This document shows, in pieces, positions 1-7,153 of a DNA stretch of 41,011 nt. Position 1 is the stretch's first letter; each line of letters begins with the position of its first letter. The notes beneath the pieces were generated by a model. The model had not been told where the DNA came from. It worked only from the letters and a program-made list of their open reading frames with translations, and did not search any database. The translations under genes and the position numbers were made by a program. The DNA comes from SFFI01 sp964398655 (GTDB lineage: Bacteria > Bacillota > Clostridia > Saccharofermentanales > DTU023), in NCBI GenBank assembly GCA_964398655.1, contig CAYNNG010000015.1:1-41011 (forward strand), written 5' to 3'.

Positions 1-578
1 TCAGGATATTACCCATCTCAAAGGTGAGGCCCTGCGCCAAGCCCAGAGCAAGATGCAGATTATCTTCCAAGACCCCTACTCTTCCCTCAACCCCTATTGG
101 ACGGTTGAAGAAATCCTGGATGAGCCCCTCCACCGCACCAACCTGAAGCGGCAGGACCGGCTAGCCTTAAAAGAAGAAATGCTGGAAAAAGTAGGTATGC
201 ACCAGGAGGACCTGAAGAAATTCCCTTATGAATTTTCCGGCGGTCAGCGCCAGCGCATTGGCATCGCCCGGGCCCTCATGGTACAGCCCGACTTCATCTT
301 CTGTGATGAGCCCATTGCGGCCCTTGCACCCCTACACCATGGCTCTCTTGTCGGCCATCCCTATTGCCGACCCCCTTAAAGCAGCTGAGCAAAACCGCAT
401 CCGGCTCACTGGCGAAATCCCCAGTCCCTTGGCGGAAATTCCTGCCTGCCCCTTTGAAGCCCGCTGCCCCTACACTCAAGACCTGTGCCGTACTAAGCGG
501 CCTGAATTAAGAGAAATCGCCCCCGGCCACCAAGTGGCCTGCCATTTTGCCAAACTCCAGGACTGGCCTAGGCCTTAG
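1..578 (+). pseudogene. Oligopeptide/dipeptide ABC transporter ATPase (OppF/DppF-like), 5'-truncated, internally deleted and frameshifted
   Basis: The reading frame is open from base 2 and its start lies outside the window. It contains the Q-loop region (IIFQDPYSSLNP), the ABC signature FSGGQRQRIGIARAL and the Walker B FIFCDEPIAAL. At about base 325 the expected D-loop aspartate, the switch-histidine segment and the approach to the C-terminus are missing. The text jumps to a C-terminal oligopeptide-transporter tail (HPYTMALLSAIPIADP, then CPFEARCPYTQDLC and RPELREIAPGHQVACHF), which is read in a different frame up to base 578. About 80 residues typical of the family are absent and the frame is broken, so the encoded ATPase should not work. 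It could be a real decayed gene or an assembly collapse; permease and binding-protein genes, if any, lie to the left. Its end overlaps the convergent cca stop by 11 bp. Confidence 0.8.
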
Positions 579-1911
579 CAGGCCCCTGGCCTTCCCGTCT
601 TTCCCGCAGTTTCTCAGCCCTCGCGAGTAAGTAGTCCCGCTTATTCCGCGAGGGCTTTTCCATCACAAAGCGGAGAATTTCTTCTAGAGCTGCCCCGATT
701 TCTGGTCCTCGGTAGCCCAGCTCCAGGAGGTCTTGACCGTTGACCGCCAGATCTTCCAGGCGGTGGGGCCCTGCCAAGAAGCGGTCAATAATTTCTTCTT
801 GTTCCTCCACCAGGCGAAGTTTGGACTCCCGGTCTAATTCAGATTGGGCCTCGATGTCCGCGCGTTTTAGTTGAAAAAACAGGGCCCAGAAGGACTCCGG
901 CAGGTCACGCACCAGGCGGGCCAGCTTGGCAGGCCGTTTGGAGATCATATCGTGCCAGCGCACCAGGGCGACAATCAGCTGGCGGTCCTCCCGGGGCAAG
1001 AAAAAGCGTTTGAGCAGGGGGGCTGCCAGGTCTGCGGAAATTTTGGCATGATCGTAGAAGTGGGCCCTGCCCTGGTCATCATAGGTTTTGGCGGCGGGCT
1101 TGCCCAGGTCATGCAAGAGGGCGGCCAGGCGGAAGACCCTACCCTCTCCCGCCTGGGCCGCTGCTACAGAGTGGCGGCCCACATCATAAAGATGGAAGGG
1201 CGTTTCCTGGGGACAGTTAAAGCAGAGCTCCAGCTCCGGATAGGCATAGGGGAGCAGACCCAGATCATGCAGCCAGGTCACCCCCTCCGGGTTGTCGTCA
1301 AGTATTTTGAGAAATTCTTCCGCCAGGCGTTCGGCCGAAATCGCGGACAAGAGGCTAGCCTGTTCCCGCAGGGCCTGCTCGGTCTGGGGCTCTAGTTGGA
1401 AACCCAGGCGGTTGGCAAAGCGGACCGCCCGCATCAGGCGGAGGCTGTCTTCCTCAAAGCGCCGCCAGGGATCACCTACCGCCCTCACCAGGCCGGCCTT
1501 CAGGTCCGCCTGCCCGCCAAAGGGGTCAATCACCTCCCCCTGCAAGCCCATGGCCATGGCATTGATCGTAAAATCTCGGCGGGCCAGGTCGGCTTCCAGT
1601 GACCGGGTAAAGGTCACCTGGTCGGGCCGCCGGTGGTCACTATAACTGCCATCCTGTCGGTAAGTAGTAACTTCATAGAGCCGGCCATCCAAGATGATAC
1701 CCACCGTCCCGTGCTTGAGGCCCTGGTCCGTCTGGGGCAGGTCCGCGAAGAGGCTTTGGATTTCGTCTGGTAATAGAGAGCTGCAGATATCCTCATCGTG
1801 CGAAGGCTGGCCCAGGAGATAGTCGCGCACGCAGCCCCCAACCAGGTAGCCTTCGCCCTGGCTCCGTAAACGTTCTAGGATAACTTGTGCGCCTCGACTA
1901 ATTTGCATCAT
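568..1911 (-). CDS. cca: CCA tRNA nucleotidyltransferase (class II poly(A) polymerase/CCA-adding family with HD domain)
   Basis: Adds or repairs the 3'-CCA end of tRNAs in the cytoplasm. The 447-residue protein begins with the nucleotidyltransferase head: GYLVGGCVRDYLLG, then the metal-binding DED triplet at about residues 38-40 (HDEDICSS), TVGIILDG, and the RRDFTINAMAM motif. The RNA-binding head follows (DPFGGQADL, RFEEDSLRLMRAVRFANRLGF). The second half has an HD-type phosphohydrolase signature (RLAALLHDLGKPA, then FYDHAKISADLA), as in many Bacillota CCA enzymes. There are two adjacent Met codons at the start, and either is plausible. It lies about 93 bp downstream of the dehydrogenase gene on the same strand, so the two may be co-transcribed. 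An A-specific or C-specific variant cannot be excluded by eye. Confidence 0.93.
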   Translation of the reverse strand: MMQISRGAQVILERLRSQGEGYLVGGCVRDYLLGQPSHDEDICSSLLPDEIQSLFADLPQTDQGLKHGTVGIILDGRLYEVTTYRQDGSYSDHRRPDQVTFTRSLEADLARRDFTINAMAMGLQGEVIDPFGGQADLKAGLVRAVGDPWRRFEEDSLRLMRAVRFANRLGFQLEPQTEQALREQASLLSAISAERLAEEFLKILDDNPEGVTWLHDLGLLPYAYPELELCFNCPQETPFHLYDVGRHSVAAAQAGEGRVFRLAALLHDLGKPAAKTYDDQGRAHFYDHAKISADLAAPLLKRFFLPREDRQLIVALVRWHDMISKRPAKLARLVRDLPESFWALFFQLKRADIEAQSELDRESKLRLVEEQEEIIDRFLAGPHRLEDLAVNGQDLLELGYRGPEIGAALEEILRFVMEKPSRNKRDYLLARAEKLRERREGQGPAKA

Positions 1912-2004
1912 GCGCTCTCTAAAAAACTATCTGCTAAGAGTTTTGCCCCGCTTGCACTTTTATCCGTCTCGATCAAGCCTAGCTTACACTCTCGTCGCTC
2001 GCCG

Positions 2005-2757
2005 TTAGGCGATAAAGCCCCCGTCCACGACCAGGGTCTGGCCTGTGATATAGGAGGCCTTGTCGGAGACCAGGAAGGCGATAGCTTCAGCGACTTCTTC
2101 TGGCTGGCCCAGGCGGAAGAGGGGCGTTTGAGAGGCCAGGGCCCGCAGTTCCTCATCCGTGAAGCGGGCCAGCATCTCGGTCTGGATAGCCCCAGGGGCC
2201 ACGGCGTTGACCCGGATGCCCGAGGGACCATATTCCCGGGCCAGGGAGGCGGTTAGGCTCACCACCGCAGCCTTGGAGGCGGCATAGGCTACTTCACAGG
2301 AAGCACCCCGCAGGCCCCAAATAGATGCCACGTGCAGGATATTGCCCCGCTTGCGCTGGACCATATAAGGTAAAATGGTTTTATCTAATAAGTAGACCGC
2401 ATTAAGGTTTACACTCATGAGCTTGAGCCATTGGTCATCGGTGAGGTCTGTAAACAAGCCCCATTCCGAGATACCCGCCGTGTGCACCAGGGCATCAATC
2501 TGATAACGTTTGCGGTTGAGTTCCTCGCTTAGGCGGATTATCTCCCGAGACTGGCGGAAATCGGCCTGGACCGTATCAACATGGACACCGTACTCTTGCT
2601 GCAGGCTCTCCGCTAAATGCACCAGGGCTTCGCCGGATTCAAAATAATGTAAGATAAGGTTCCAGCCCTCACGCGCTAAGACCCGGGCCGTAGCCGCCCC
2701 TATGCCCCCGGAGGCCCCTGTAAGGAGCACTCTCTTCTCTTCCTTCATACTCGACAT
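2005..2757 (-). CDS. Short-chain dehydrogenase/reductase, FabG-like
   Basis: A 250-residue NAD(P)-dependent oxidoreductase of the classical SDR family. The Rossmann glycine motif TGASGGIG is near the N-terminus. The usual NNAG is HTAG. The catalytic Ser, Tyr and Lys are visible in VASIWGLRG and in YAASKAAV. The C-terminus ITGQTLVVDGGF is typical of 3-oxoacyl-ACP reductases and related enzymes. I place the start at 2757 because AGGAGGT sits six bases upstream of that ATG; a longer frame from 2805 lacks such a site and adds 16 residues foreign to the family. No fatty-acid genes are adjacent, so FabG function is only one possibility; another alcohol or sugar dehydrogenase is equally compatible. 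Confidence 0.85.
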   Translation of the reverse strand: MSSMKEEKRVLLTGASGGIGAATARVLAREGWNLILHYFESGEALVHLAESLQQEYGVHVDTVQADFRQSREIIRLSEELNRKRYQIDALVHTAGISEWGLFTDLTDDQWLKLMSVNLNAVYLLDKTILPYMVQRKRGNILHVASIWGLRGASCEVAYAASKAAVVSLTASLAREYGPSGIRVNAVAPGAIQTEMLARFTDEELRALASQTPLFRLGQPEEVAEAIAFLVSDKASYITGQTLVVDGGFIA

Positions 2758-2840
2758 CTCGCTACCTCCTGCCTTCCTCAGGTCAGCCCCTTGGCCAACC
2801 CGCACCAGTAAGCTTATCTTAGCAAATAATCTTAGCGGCT

Positions 2841-2864
2841 GAGCCAGATTGAGCCAGATATAAT
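2841..2864 (+). promoter_or_regulatory. Candidate dinB promoter with a 10-bp direct repeat
   Basis: A TATAAT box at 2859-2864 lies about 30 bp upstream of the dinB start codon. It is immediately preceded and partly overlapped by two abutting copies of GAGCCAGATT/A (2841-2850 and 2851-2860). No good -35 is seen at 17 bp. The repeat is placed where a regulator could act, but it does not resemble the Gram-positive LexA box. Confidence 0.35.
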
Positions 2865-2894
2865 AGTTGTAGTTATAAAGGGGAGCACCGCCAG

Positions 2895-4121
2895 ATGCCG
2901 CAAATGATCTTACATGTAGATATGGACGCCTTCTTCGCCTCGGTTGAGGCGCGAGACAACCCTGCCTACCGCGGCCAGCCGCTCATTGTGGGCGCCCTGC
3001 CGGGCCAGCGGGGCGTAGTCGCGACTGCCTCTTACGAAGCCCGAAAATTTGGGGTGCGCTCAGCCATGCCCATTGCCGAGGCCTACCGGCGCTGCCCCCA
3101 GGGTATTTATGTCAAACCTCGCATAGACCGCTATGACGCAGTCTCCCAAGAGCTTCACCAAATCTGGTGCTCCTATACTAGCAAGGTAGAATTCCTCTCG
3201 CTGGATGAGGCTTACCTGGACCTGACCGACCTGGGCCTGACCTGGGACCAGGGCCTGGCCATCGCCCGAGAGATCAAAGCCCGGACTCTGGCCAGCCAGG
3301 GGCTCACCTGCTCTTTGGGCCTCGCCTATGCCAAGGGAGCCGCCAAACTAGCTTCCGAAGAGAAAAAGCCGGATGGCCTCTTCCTGATTAAGGATGCCCA
3401 GGCTTGGCTGTACCTGGTCATAGACCGGCCGGTCTCCATCCTGCATGGGGTGGGCAAGGTCACTACTGACCAGCTAGGGCATCTGGGCATCTACACGATC
3501 CGCGACCTCCTGGCCCAGCCAGACCTAGTTAAGTGGCATTTTAAGGACCGGGGACAGGAGATGCTGGACCTGGCGCGTGGGCAGGACCTCCGCCAGGTTA
3601 CCCCCTACTACGAGTCAGAAGCCAAATCTTTGGGCAAGGAGCGGACCCTGCAGGAGGACAGCCGGGACCGCGACTTCCTCCTCTCCTTGCTCCGGCTCTA
3701 CGCCCGCGACTTATCTCATGAGTTAGCGGCGGAGGGCATCTTAGCCCGCACGGTGACCTTGAAAATAACCTGGGCCAACATGCAGGCCATCACCCGGTCC
3801 AAGACCATTCCTCCCACCAACCAGGCCCAGGATTTATATGAAACGGGCCGGTCTCTCTTCCAGCAGGTCAGCCTGATCCAGCCGGTCCGGCTGATCGGCC
3901 TGGCGGCCAGCAACTTTACCGACCAAGTCTACCAGCAAATGAGCCTGGCAGACTTGGCACAAGCAAACCAGGCCAGCGCCGCCAAACAGGCCAAGCTCCA
4001 AACCGCCCTCTCCGATATCACCGACAAATTTGGCCACAAGCTAGTAGAGACCGCGGCAGAGCTGGAAGCCCGGCAAAGGGTGGAGAAAAAGCTAAAGAAA
4101 AATGAGAAGTTGGAGCAGTGA
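2895..4121 (+). CDS. dinB: DNA polymerase IV (Y-family translesion polymerase)
   Basis: An error-prone polymerase that bypasses damaged bases. The 408-residue protein starts with the Y-family palm motif ILHVDMDAFFASVE, whose aspartates (residues 9 and 11) bind metal. The second catalytic cluster SLDEAYLDLT is near residue 103. The steric-gate region, the thumb helix-hairpin-helix (LHGVGKVTTDQLGHLGIYTI) and the little-finger segment (SEAKSLGKERTLQED) follow in the normal order. The C-terminus is a charged, Lys-rich tail after a divergent region, and no clear QLxLF-type clamp-binding peptide is seen. The ribosome-binding site is a weak AGGGGAG. It is divergent from the dehydrogenase gene, with 137 bp between them. 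Confidence 0.95.
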   Translation: MPQMILHVDMDAFFASVEARDNPAYRGQPLIVGALPGQRGVVATASYEARKFGVRSAMPIAEAYRRCPQGIYVKPRIDRYDAVSQELHQIWCSYTSKVEFLSLDEAYLDLTDLGLTWDQGLAIAREIKARTLASQGLTCSLGLAYAKGAAKLASEEKKPDGLFLIKDAQAWLYLVIDRPVSILHGVGKVTTDQLGHLGIYTIRDLLAQPDLVKWHFKDRGQEMLDLARGQDLRQVTPYYESEAKSLGKERTLQEDSRDRDFLLSLLRLYARDLSHELAAEGILARTVTLKITWANMQAITRSKTIPPTNQAQDLYETGRSLFQQVSLIQPVRLIGLAASNFTDQVYQQMSLADLAQANQASAAKQAKLQTALSDITDKFGHKLVETAAELEARQRVEKKLKKNEKLEQ

Positions 4122-4307
4122 AAATACCAGATCGAGAATATTTTAGCACTTGGGCTAAGAAAAGGGCAAAACCTAAATTCTCCAGCCTGGCTAAAATTCG
4201 CCTATATTGCGGGCAAAATTCTGCGTAGGCCGGCCTTTACAAGCTCCCCACCTCCCTGCTAAAGTAACTAGCAATTTAGGCATAAGCTTGTACGCAGAGG
4301 AGGTACT

Positions 4308-5222
4308 ATGAAAAAAGACTTAATACAAATCCAAGACCTCTCCACGGCGGAAATCGATCAGCTGATTGATGTCGCCAATGATATTATTGCCCGGCCTCAA
4401 GACTACCAAGAGCGTTGCCTGCATAAGAAGCTAGCAACGCTTTTTTATGAGCCCTCAACCCGGACCAGGCTGAGTTTTGAGTCCGCCATGTGGGACTTGG
4501 GCGGCAAGGTCATCGGCTTTTCGGAGGCCAGCTCCAGCTCCGCCGCCAAGGGAGAATCCGTAGCAGATACGGCCCGCACCGTAGAATGCTTTGCGGATAT
4601 CATCGCTATGCGCCACCCCAAGGAAGGTGCCCCCTTTGTTGCCTCCCAGGCTGTGGATATCCCTGTTATTAACGCCGGGGACGGCGGCCACCACCACCCC
4701 ACCCAAACCCTGACCGACCTCCTGACCATTTCCCGGGAGAGAGGCAGACTGGACAACCTGGTGATCGGCTGCTGCGGCGACTTGAAATTCGGCCGCACCG
4801 TCCACTCGCTCATCTCTGCCATGAGCCGCTATGACAACATCAGCTTCGTCCTGATTTCCCCTCCGGAACTCCGTATCCCCGAGCCCATCCGGGTAGAGAT
4901 TCTGGAAAAGCAGGGTATCCCTTACCAAGAAGTCACCAGCATTGAAGAGGCCATCGCCGACCTGGATATTCTCTACATGACCCGGGTCCAGCGCGAGCGT
5001 TTCTTCAACGAAGCGGACTACGTCCGGCTTAAGGACTACTACATCCTGACTCCCGACAAGCTCAAAGCCGCCAAGCCTGATCTCTCTATCCTCCACCCCC
5101 TGCCCCGGGTAAACGAAATTTCCACAGAGGTAGATAAGGATCCCCGCGCCGCCTACTTCCGCCAGGTCAAAAACGGTAAATTTATCCGTATGGCCCTGAT
5201 CATGAAACTCTTGGAGGTCTAA
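4308..5222 (+). CDS. pyrB: Aspartate carbamoyltransferase, catalytic subunit
   Basis: Condenses carbamoyl phosphate with L-aspartate in pyrimidine synthesis. The protein has 304 residues, usual for the catalytic chain. The carbamoyl-phosphate signature EPSTRTRLSFESA is at about residues 47-59. The 80s-loop segment SSSAAKGESVADT, the HPTQTLTDLLT motif and the C-terminal HPLPRVNEI are all intact. A strong AGAGGAGGT site precedes the ATG. The next gene, pyrI, starts on the base after the stop codon, so the two are translationally coupled and should form the regulated c6r6-type holoenzyme. The 186-bp leader upstream contains a 10-bp AGGCCGGCCT palindrome (4227-4236). I see no confident PyrR-type attenuator there. 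Confidence 0.97.
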   Translation: MKKDLIQIQDLSTAEIDQLIDVANDIIARPQDYQERCLHKKLATLFYEPSTRTRLSFESAMWDLGGKVIGFSEASSSSAAKGESVADTARTVECFADIIAMRHPKEGAPFVASQAVDIPVINAGDGGHHHPTQTLTDLLTISRERGRLDNLVIGCCGDLKFGRTVHSLISAMSRYDNISFVLISPPELRIPEPIRVEILEKQGIPYQEVTSIEEAIADLDILYMTRVQRERFFNEADYVRLKDYYILTPDKLKAAKPDLSILHPLPRVNEISTEVDKDPRAAYFRQVKNGKFIRMALIMKLLEV

Positions 5223-5648
5223 ATGATTATTGGTTCAATTCACGATGGTTTAGTTATCGACCACATTCCTGCCGGTAAGGCCATGGAGATTTATGACTAC
5301 CTGGACCTGGACCAGCTGGACTGCCAGGTGGCTATTATTAAGAATGCTGAGTCGGAAAAACGCGGCCGCAAGGATATCCTGAAGATCAATGAGATCATTG
5401 ATCTGGACTATGACCTCCTGGGCTACATTGACCCCCACATCACGGTTAACGTCATCCGGGACGGCAAAAGAGTCAAAAAATTCCATCCCGCCCTGCCAGA
5501 AAAGCTGGTCGGCGTGCTCAAATGCAAGAACCCCCGCTGCATTTCCTCCATTGAACAGGAACTGCCCCAGATTTTCCGCCTCACCGACCGGGAAAAGGGC
5601 ATTTACCGCTGCATCTACTGCGATACCAAGGCTGAGGATAAAAATTAG
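5223..5648 (+). CDS. pyrI: Aspartate carbamoyltransferase, regulatory subunit
   Basis: Zinc-containing allosteric chain that binds nucleotides and connects catalytic trimers. The 141-residue protein shows the N-terminal nucleotide domain (VIDHIPAGKAMEIY). The C-terminal zinc domain has four cysteines arranged as CKNPRC, then CIYC. The start codon abuts the pyrB stop, with GGAGGT inside the end of pyrB as its ribosome-binding site. PyrI is found in Clostridia, Bacteroidota, enterobacteria and Archaea but not in Bacilli, which helps place the organism. An intrinsic terminator follows about 45 bp downstream, closing a two-gene operon. Confidence 0.97.
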   Translation: MIIGSIHDGLVIDHIPAGKAMEIYDYLDLDQLDCQVAIIKNAESEKRGRKDILKINEIIDLDYDLLGYIDPHITVNVIRDGKRVKKFHPALPEKLVGVLKCKNPRCISSIEQELPQIFRLTDREKGIYRCIYCDTKAEDKN

Positions 5649-5691
5649 CTTTTAGTTGGAAGCTCCACGCAGCTCACCCACATTTAACACA

Positions 5692-5727
5692 AGGCCCCTT
5701 GCCAGACCTCTGGCGGGGCCTTTTTCT
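5692..5727 (+). terminator. Intrinsic terminator of pyrBI
   Basis: AAGGCCCC and GCCAG on the 5' side pair with CTGGC and GGGGCCTT on the 3' side, with a two-base bulge and an ACCT loop, followed by a T run. It lies 43 bp after the pyrI stop. Confidence 0.9.
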
Positions 5728-5824
5728 TTGCTCGGGTCTGGCTAATTGTGAGGGCGAAGCCCCTATACGGCCAGCTTTGCGCGGCATCTTGCCGCTGACC
5801 CCGTCTGACACGGCCCTGGGCCTG

Positions 5825-5858
5825 GCCAGTAAAACAGCTTAGCTGCTTTTTACCTGGC
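5825..5858 (+). repeat. Imperfect inverted repeat upstream of the sugar-ABC ATPase
   Basis: GCCAG-TAAAA-CAGCT pairs with AGCTG-TTTTA-CTGGC, with only one- and two-base bulges. No T run follows, so it is not an evident terminator. About 60 bp further on, the direct repeat TTTCGAC occurs twice just before the gene, which might be an operator. Function unknown. Confidence 0.4.
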
Positions 5859-5940
5859 AAAAACCTTAACCTAATCTCTGCTTGCTACAGTTGTTGTGTT
5901 GAAGTTTCGACAACTTTCGACTAACTACTGGAGATAAGTA

Positions 5941-7026
5941 ATGCCCTTTATCCAATTAAAGAACCTGGTCAAAATCTACGATAAGCAGACAGACAAAGCA
6001 GTTAACCAGCTCAATCTGCAGATCGACCAGGGAGATTTTGTGGTCTTAGTCAGGCCCTCGGGCTGCGGTAAATCCACCACCCTCCGCATGTTGGCGGGTC
6101 TGGAAGAGATTACGGCCGGCGAATTTGATTTTCAAGATCAGCTCTACAACCATCTCAGCCCCCAGCAGCGGGGCTTTGCCATGGTCTTCCAAAATTATGC
6201 CTTATATCCCCACCTCACCGTCTTTGACAATATGGCCTTCAGCCTTAAAATGCGCCGGGTCAAGAAAGACATCATCAAAGACAAGGTAGAAGAAGCTGCC
6301 GAAATCCTCGGCCTGACGGACTACCTCCAGCGCAAACCCGGCGAATTATCCGGCGGCCAGCGCCAGCGCGTCGCCATGGGCCGGGCCATCGTCCGCCAGC
6401 CCAAGGCCTTCCTCATGGATGAGCCCCTGTCTAACCTAGACGCCAAGCTCCGGGTAGAAATGCGCGAAGAAATCTCCCGTCTCTATCAAAAACTCAAGAC
6501 CACCTTCATCTATGTCACCCACGACCAAATTGAAGCCATGACCCTGGGCACCCGCGTGGTCGTCATGGACCAAGGCGCCATCCGCCAAAGCGGCCCGCCC
6601 CAGGAACTCTACGAAAAACCCGCCAACCTCTTCGTCGCCGCCTTTATTGGCAACCACGAAATGAACTTCATCCCGCAGGAGAGTTCTGAAGCTAACGCAG
6701 TAAACGCGGCTAATTCTGCAGACCAAGCCACGGACAGCCGCGTCCTGGGCGTGCGCCCCGAAAATATACATCTAGAAAAAATTGCCGAATCAGAGGACCA
6801 GTCAGACATCTCTACGGTTGGAGCCGTGCCCCTCATGGACGGCAACATCCAGTTCCAAGAAATGCTCGGCGACGATGATCTCATCTTCGTAGAAAACGGT
6901 CCACAAAGACTGTCCGTACTCAGCCCCCACCGCACCGACTTGAACCCCGGAGACCCCGTCCGCCTCTCCACCTCTCCCGCGCATATCCACTACTTTGACG
7001 CCGATACGGGAGAGGCAAAATATTAA
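5941..7026 (+). CDS. Carbohydrate ABC importer ATPase (MsmK/MsmX/UgpC-like), Walker A altered
   Basis: A 361-residue ATPase of the CUT1 sugar-importer family. It has the Q-loop VFQNYALYPHLT, the signature LSGGQRQRVAMGRA, Walker B AFLMDEPLSNLD, the switch histidine in YVTHDQIEAM and a C-terminal TOBE-like region (VLGVRPENIHLE). The P-loop reads RPSGCGKST instead of GPSGCGKST: residue 38 is Arg (codon AGG at 6052-6054), one base from Gly. That glycine is nearly invariant, so either activity is compromised or the base is wrong. No permease or solute-binding gene is adjacent, which fits the shared orphan ATPases of Bacillota that serve several sugar importers. GGAGAT precedes the ATG. Confidence 0.88.
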   Translation: MPFIQLKNLVKIYDKQTDKAVNQLNLQIDQGDFVVLVRPSGCGKSTTLRMLAGLEEITAGEFDFQDQLYNHLSPQQRGFAMVFQNYALYPHLTVFDNMAFSLKMRRVKKDIIKDKVEEAAEILGLTDYLQRKPGELSGGQRQRVAMGRAIVRQPKAFLMDEPLSNLDAKLRVEMREEISRLYQKLKTTFIYVTHDQIEAMTLGTRVVVMDQGAIRQSGPPQELYEKPANLFVAAFIGNHEMNFIPQESSEANAVNAANSADQATDSRVLGVRPENIHLEKIAESEDQSDISTVGAVPLMDGNIQFQEMLGDDDLIFVENGPQRLSVLSPHRTDLNPGDPVRLSTSPAHIHYFDADTGEAKY

Positions 7027-7086
7027 AATTCTCGCTCTAGGGCCCTCAGCAAAAGCTTAGAGGCGAAAATGCTCCAAGCAATGCTC

Positions 7087-7137
7087 TATAATTGGGTAAA
7101 TAGATAATAGATAGCGGCAGATTTTCTCCCCTGCTGC
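7087..7137 (+). promoter_or_regulatory. Candidate purL promoter and leader hairpin
   Basis: TATAAT at 7087-7092 is a perfect -10 box without a convincing -35. The expected leader of about 55 nt contains a 7-bp hairpin (GCGGCAG at 7114-7120 pairing with CTGCTGC at 7131-7137, one G-T pair), ending some 16 bases before the start codon. No purine riboswitch core is visible. Confidence 0.4.
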
Positions 7138-7153
7138 CTTTAGAGAGGTCCCT

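Noticed and set aside
2005..2805. Upstream ATG of the dehydrogenase at 2805
   Set aside because: The ATG at 2757 has a strong AGGAGGT at good spacing and fits the family length.
4122..4307. PyrR-type attenuator in front of pyrB
   Set aside because: No antiterminator/terminator pair with a T run and no PyrR-binding loop motif could be found by eye.
4455..5096. Long minus-strand frame opposite pyrB
   Set aside because: Shadow of pyrB; no family features or ribosome-binding site.
5825..5858. Second terminator after pyrI
   Set aside because: No T run follows, and a proper terminator already lies at 5692-5727.
7027..7153. Purine riboswitch upstream of purL
   Set aside because: The spacer is short, with one simple hairpin; the conserved three-way-junction core cannot be recognised.
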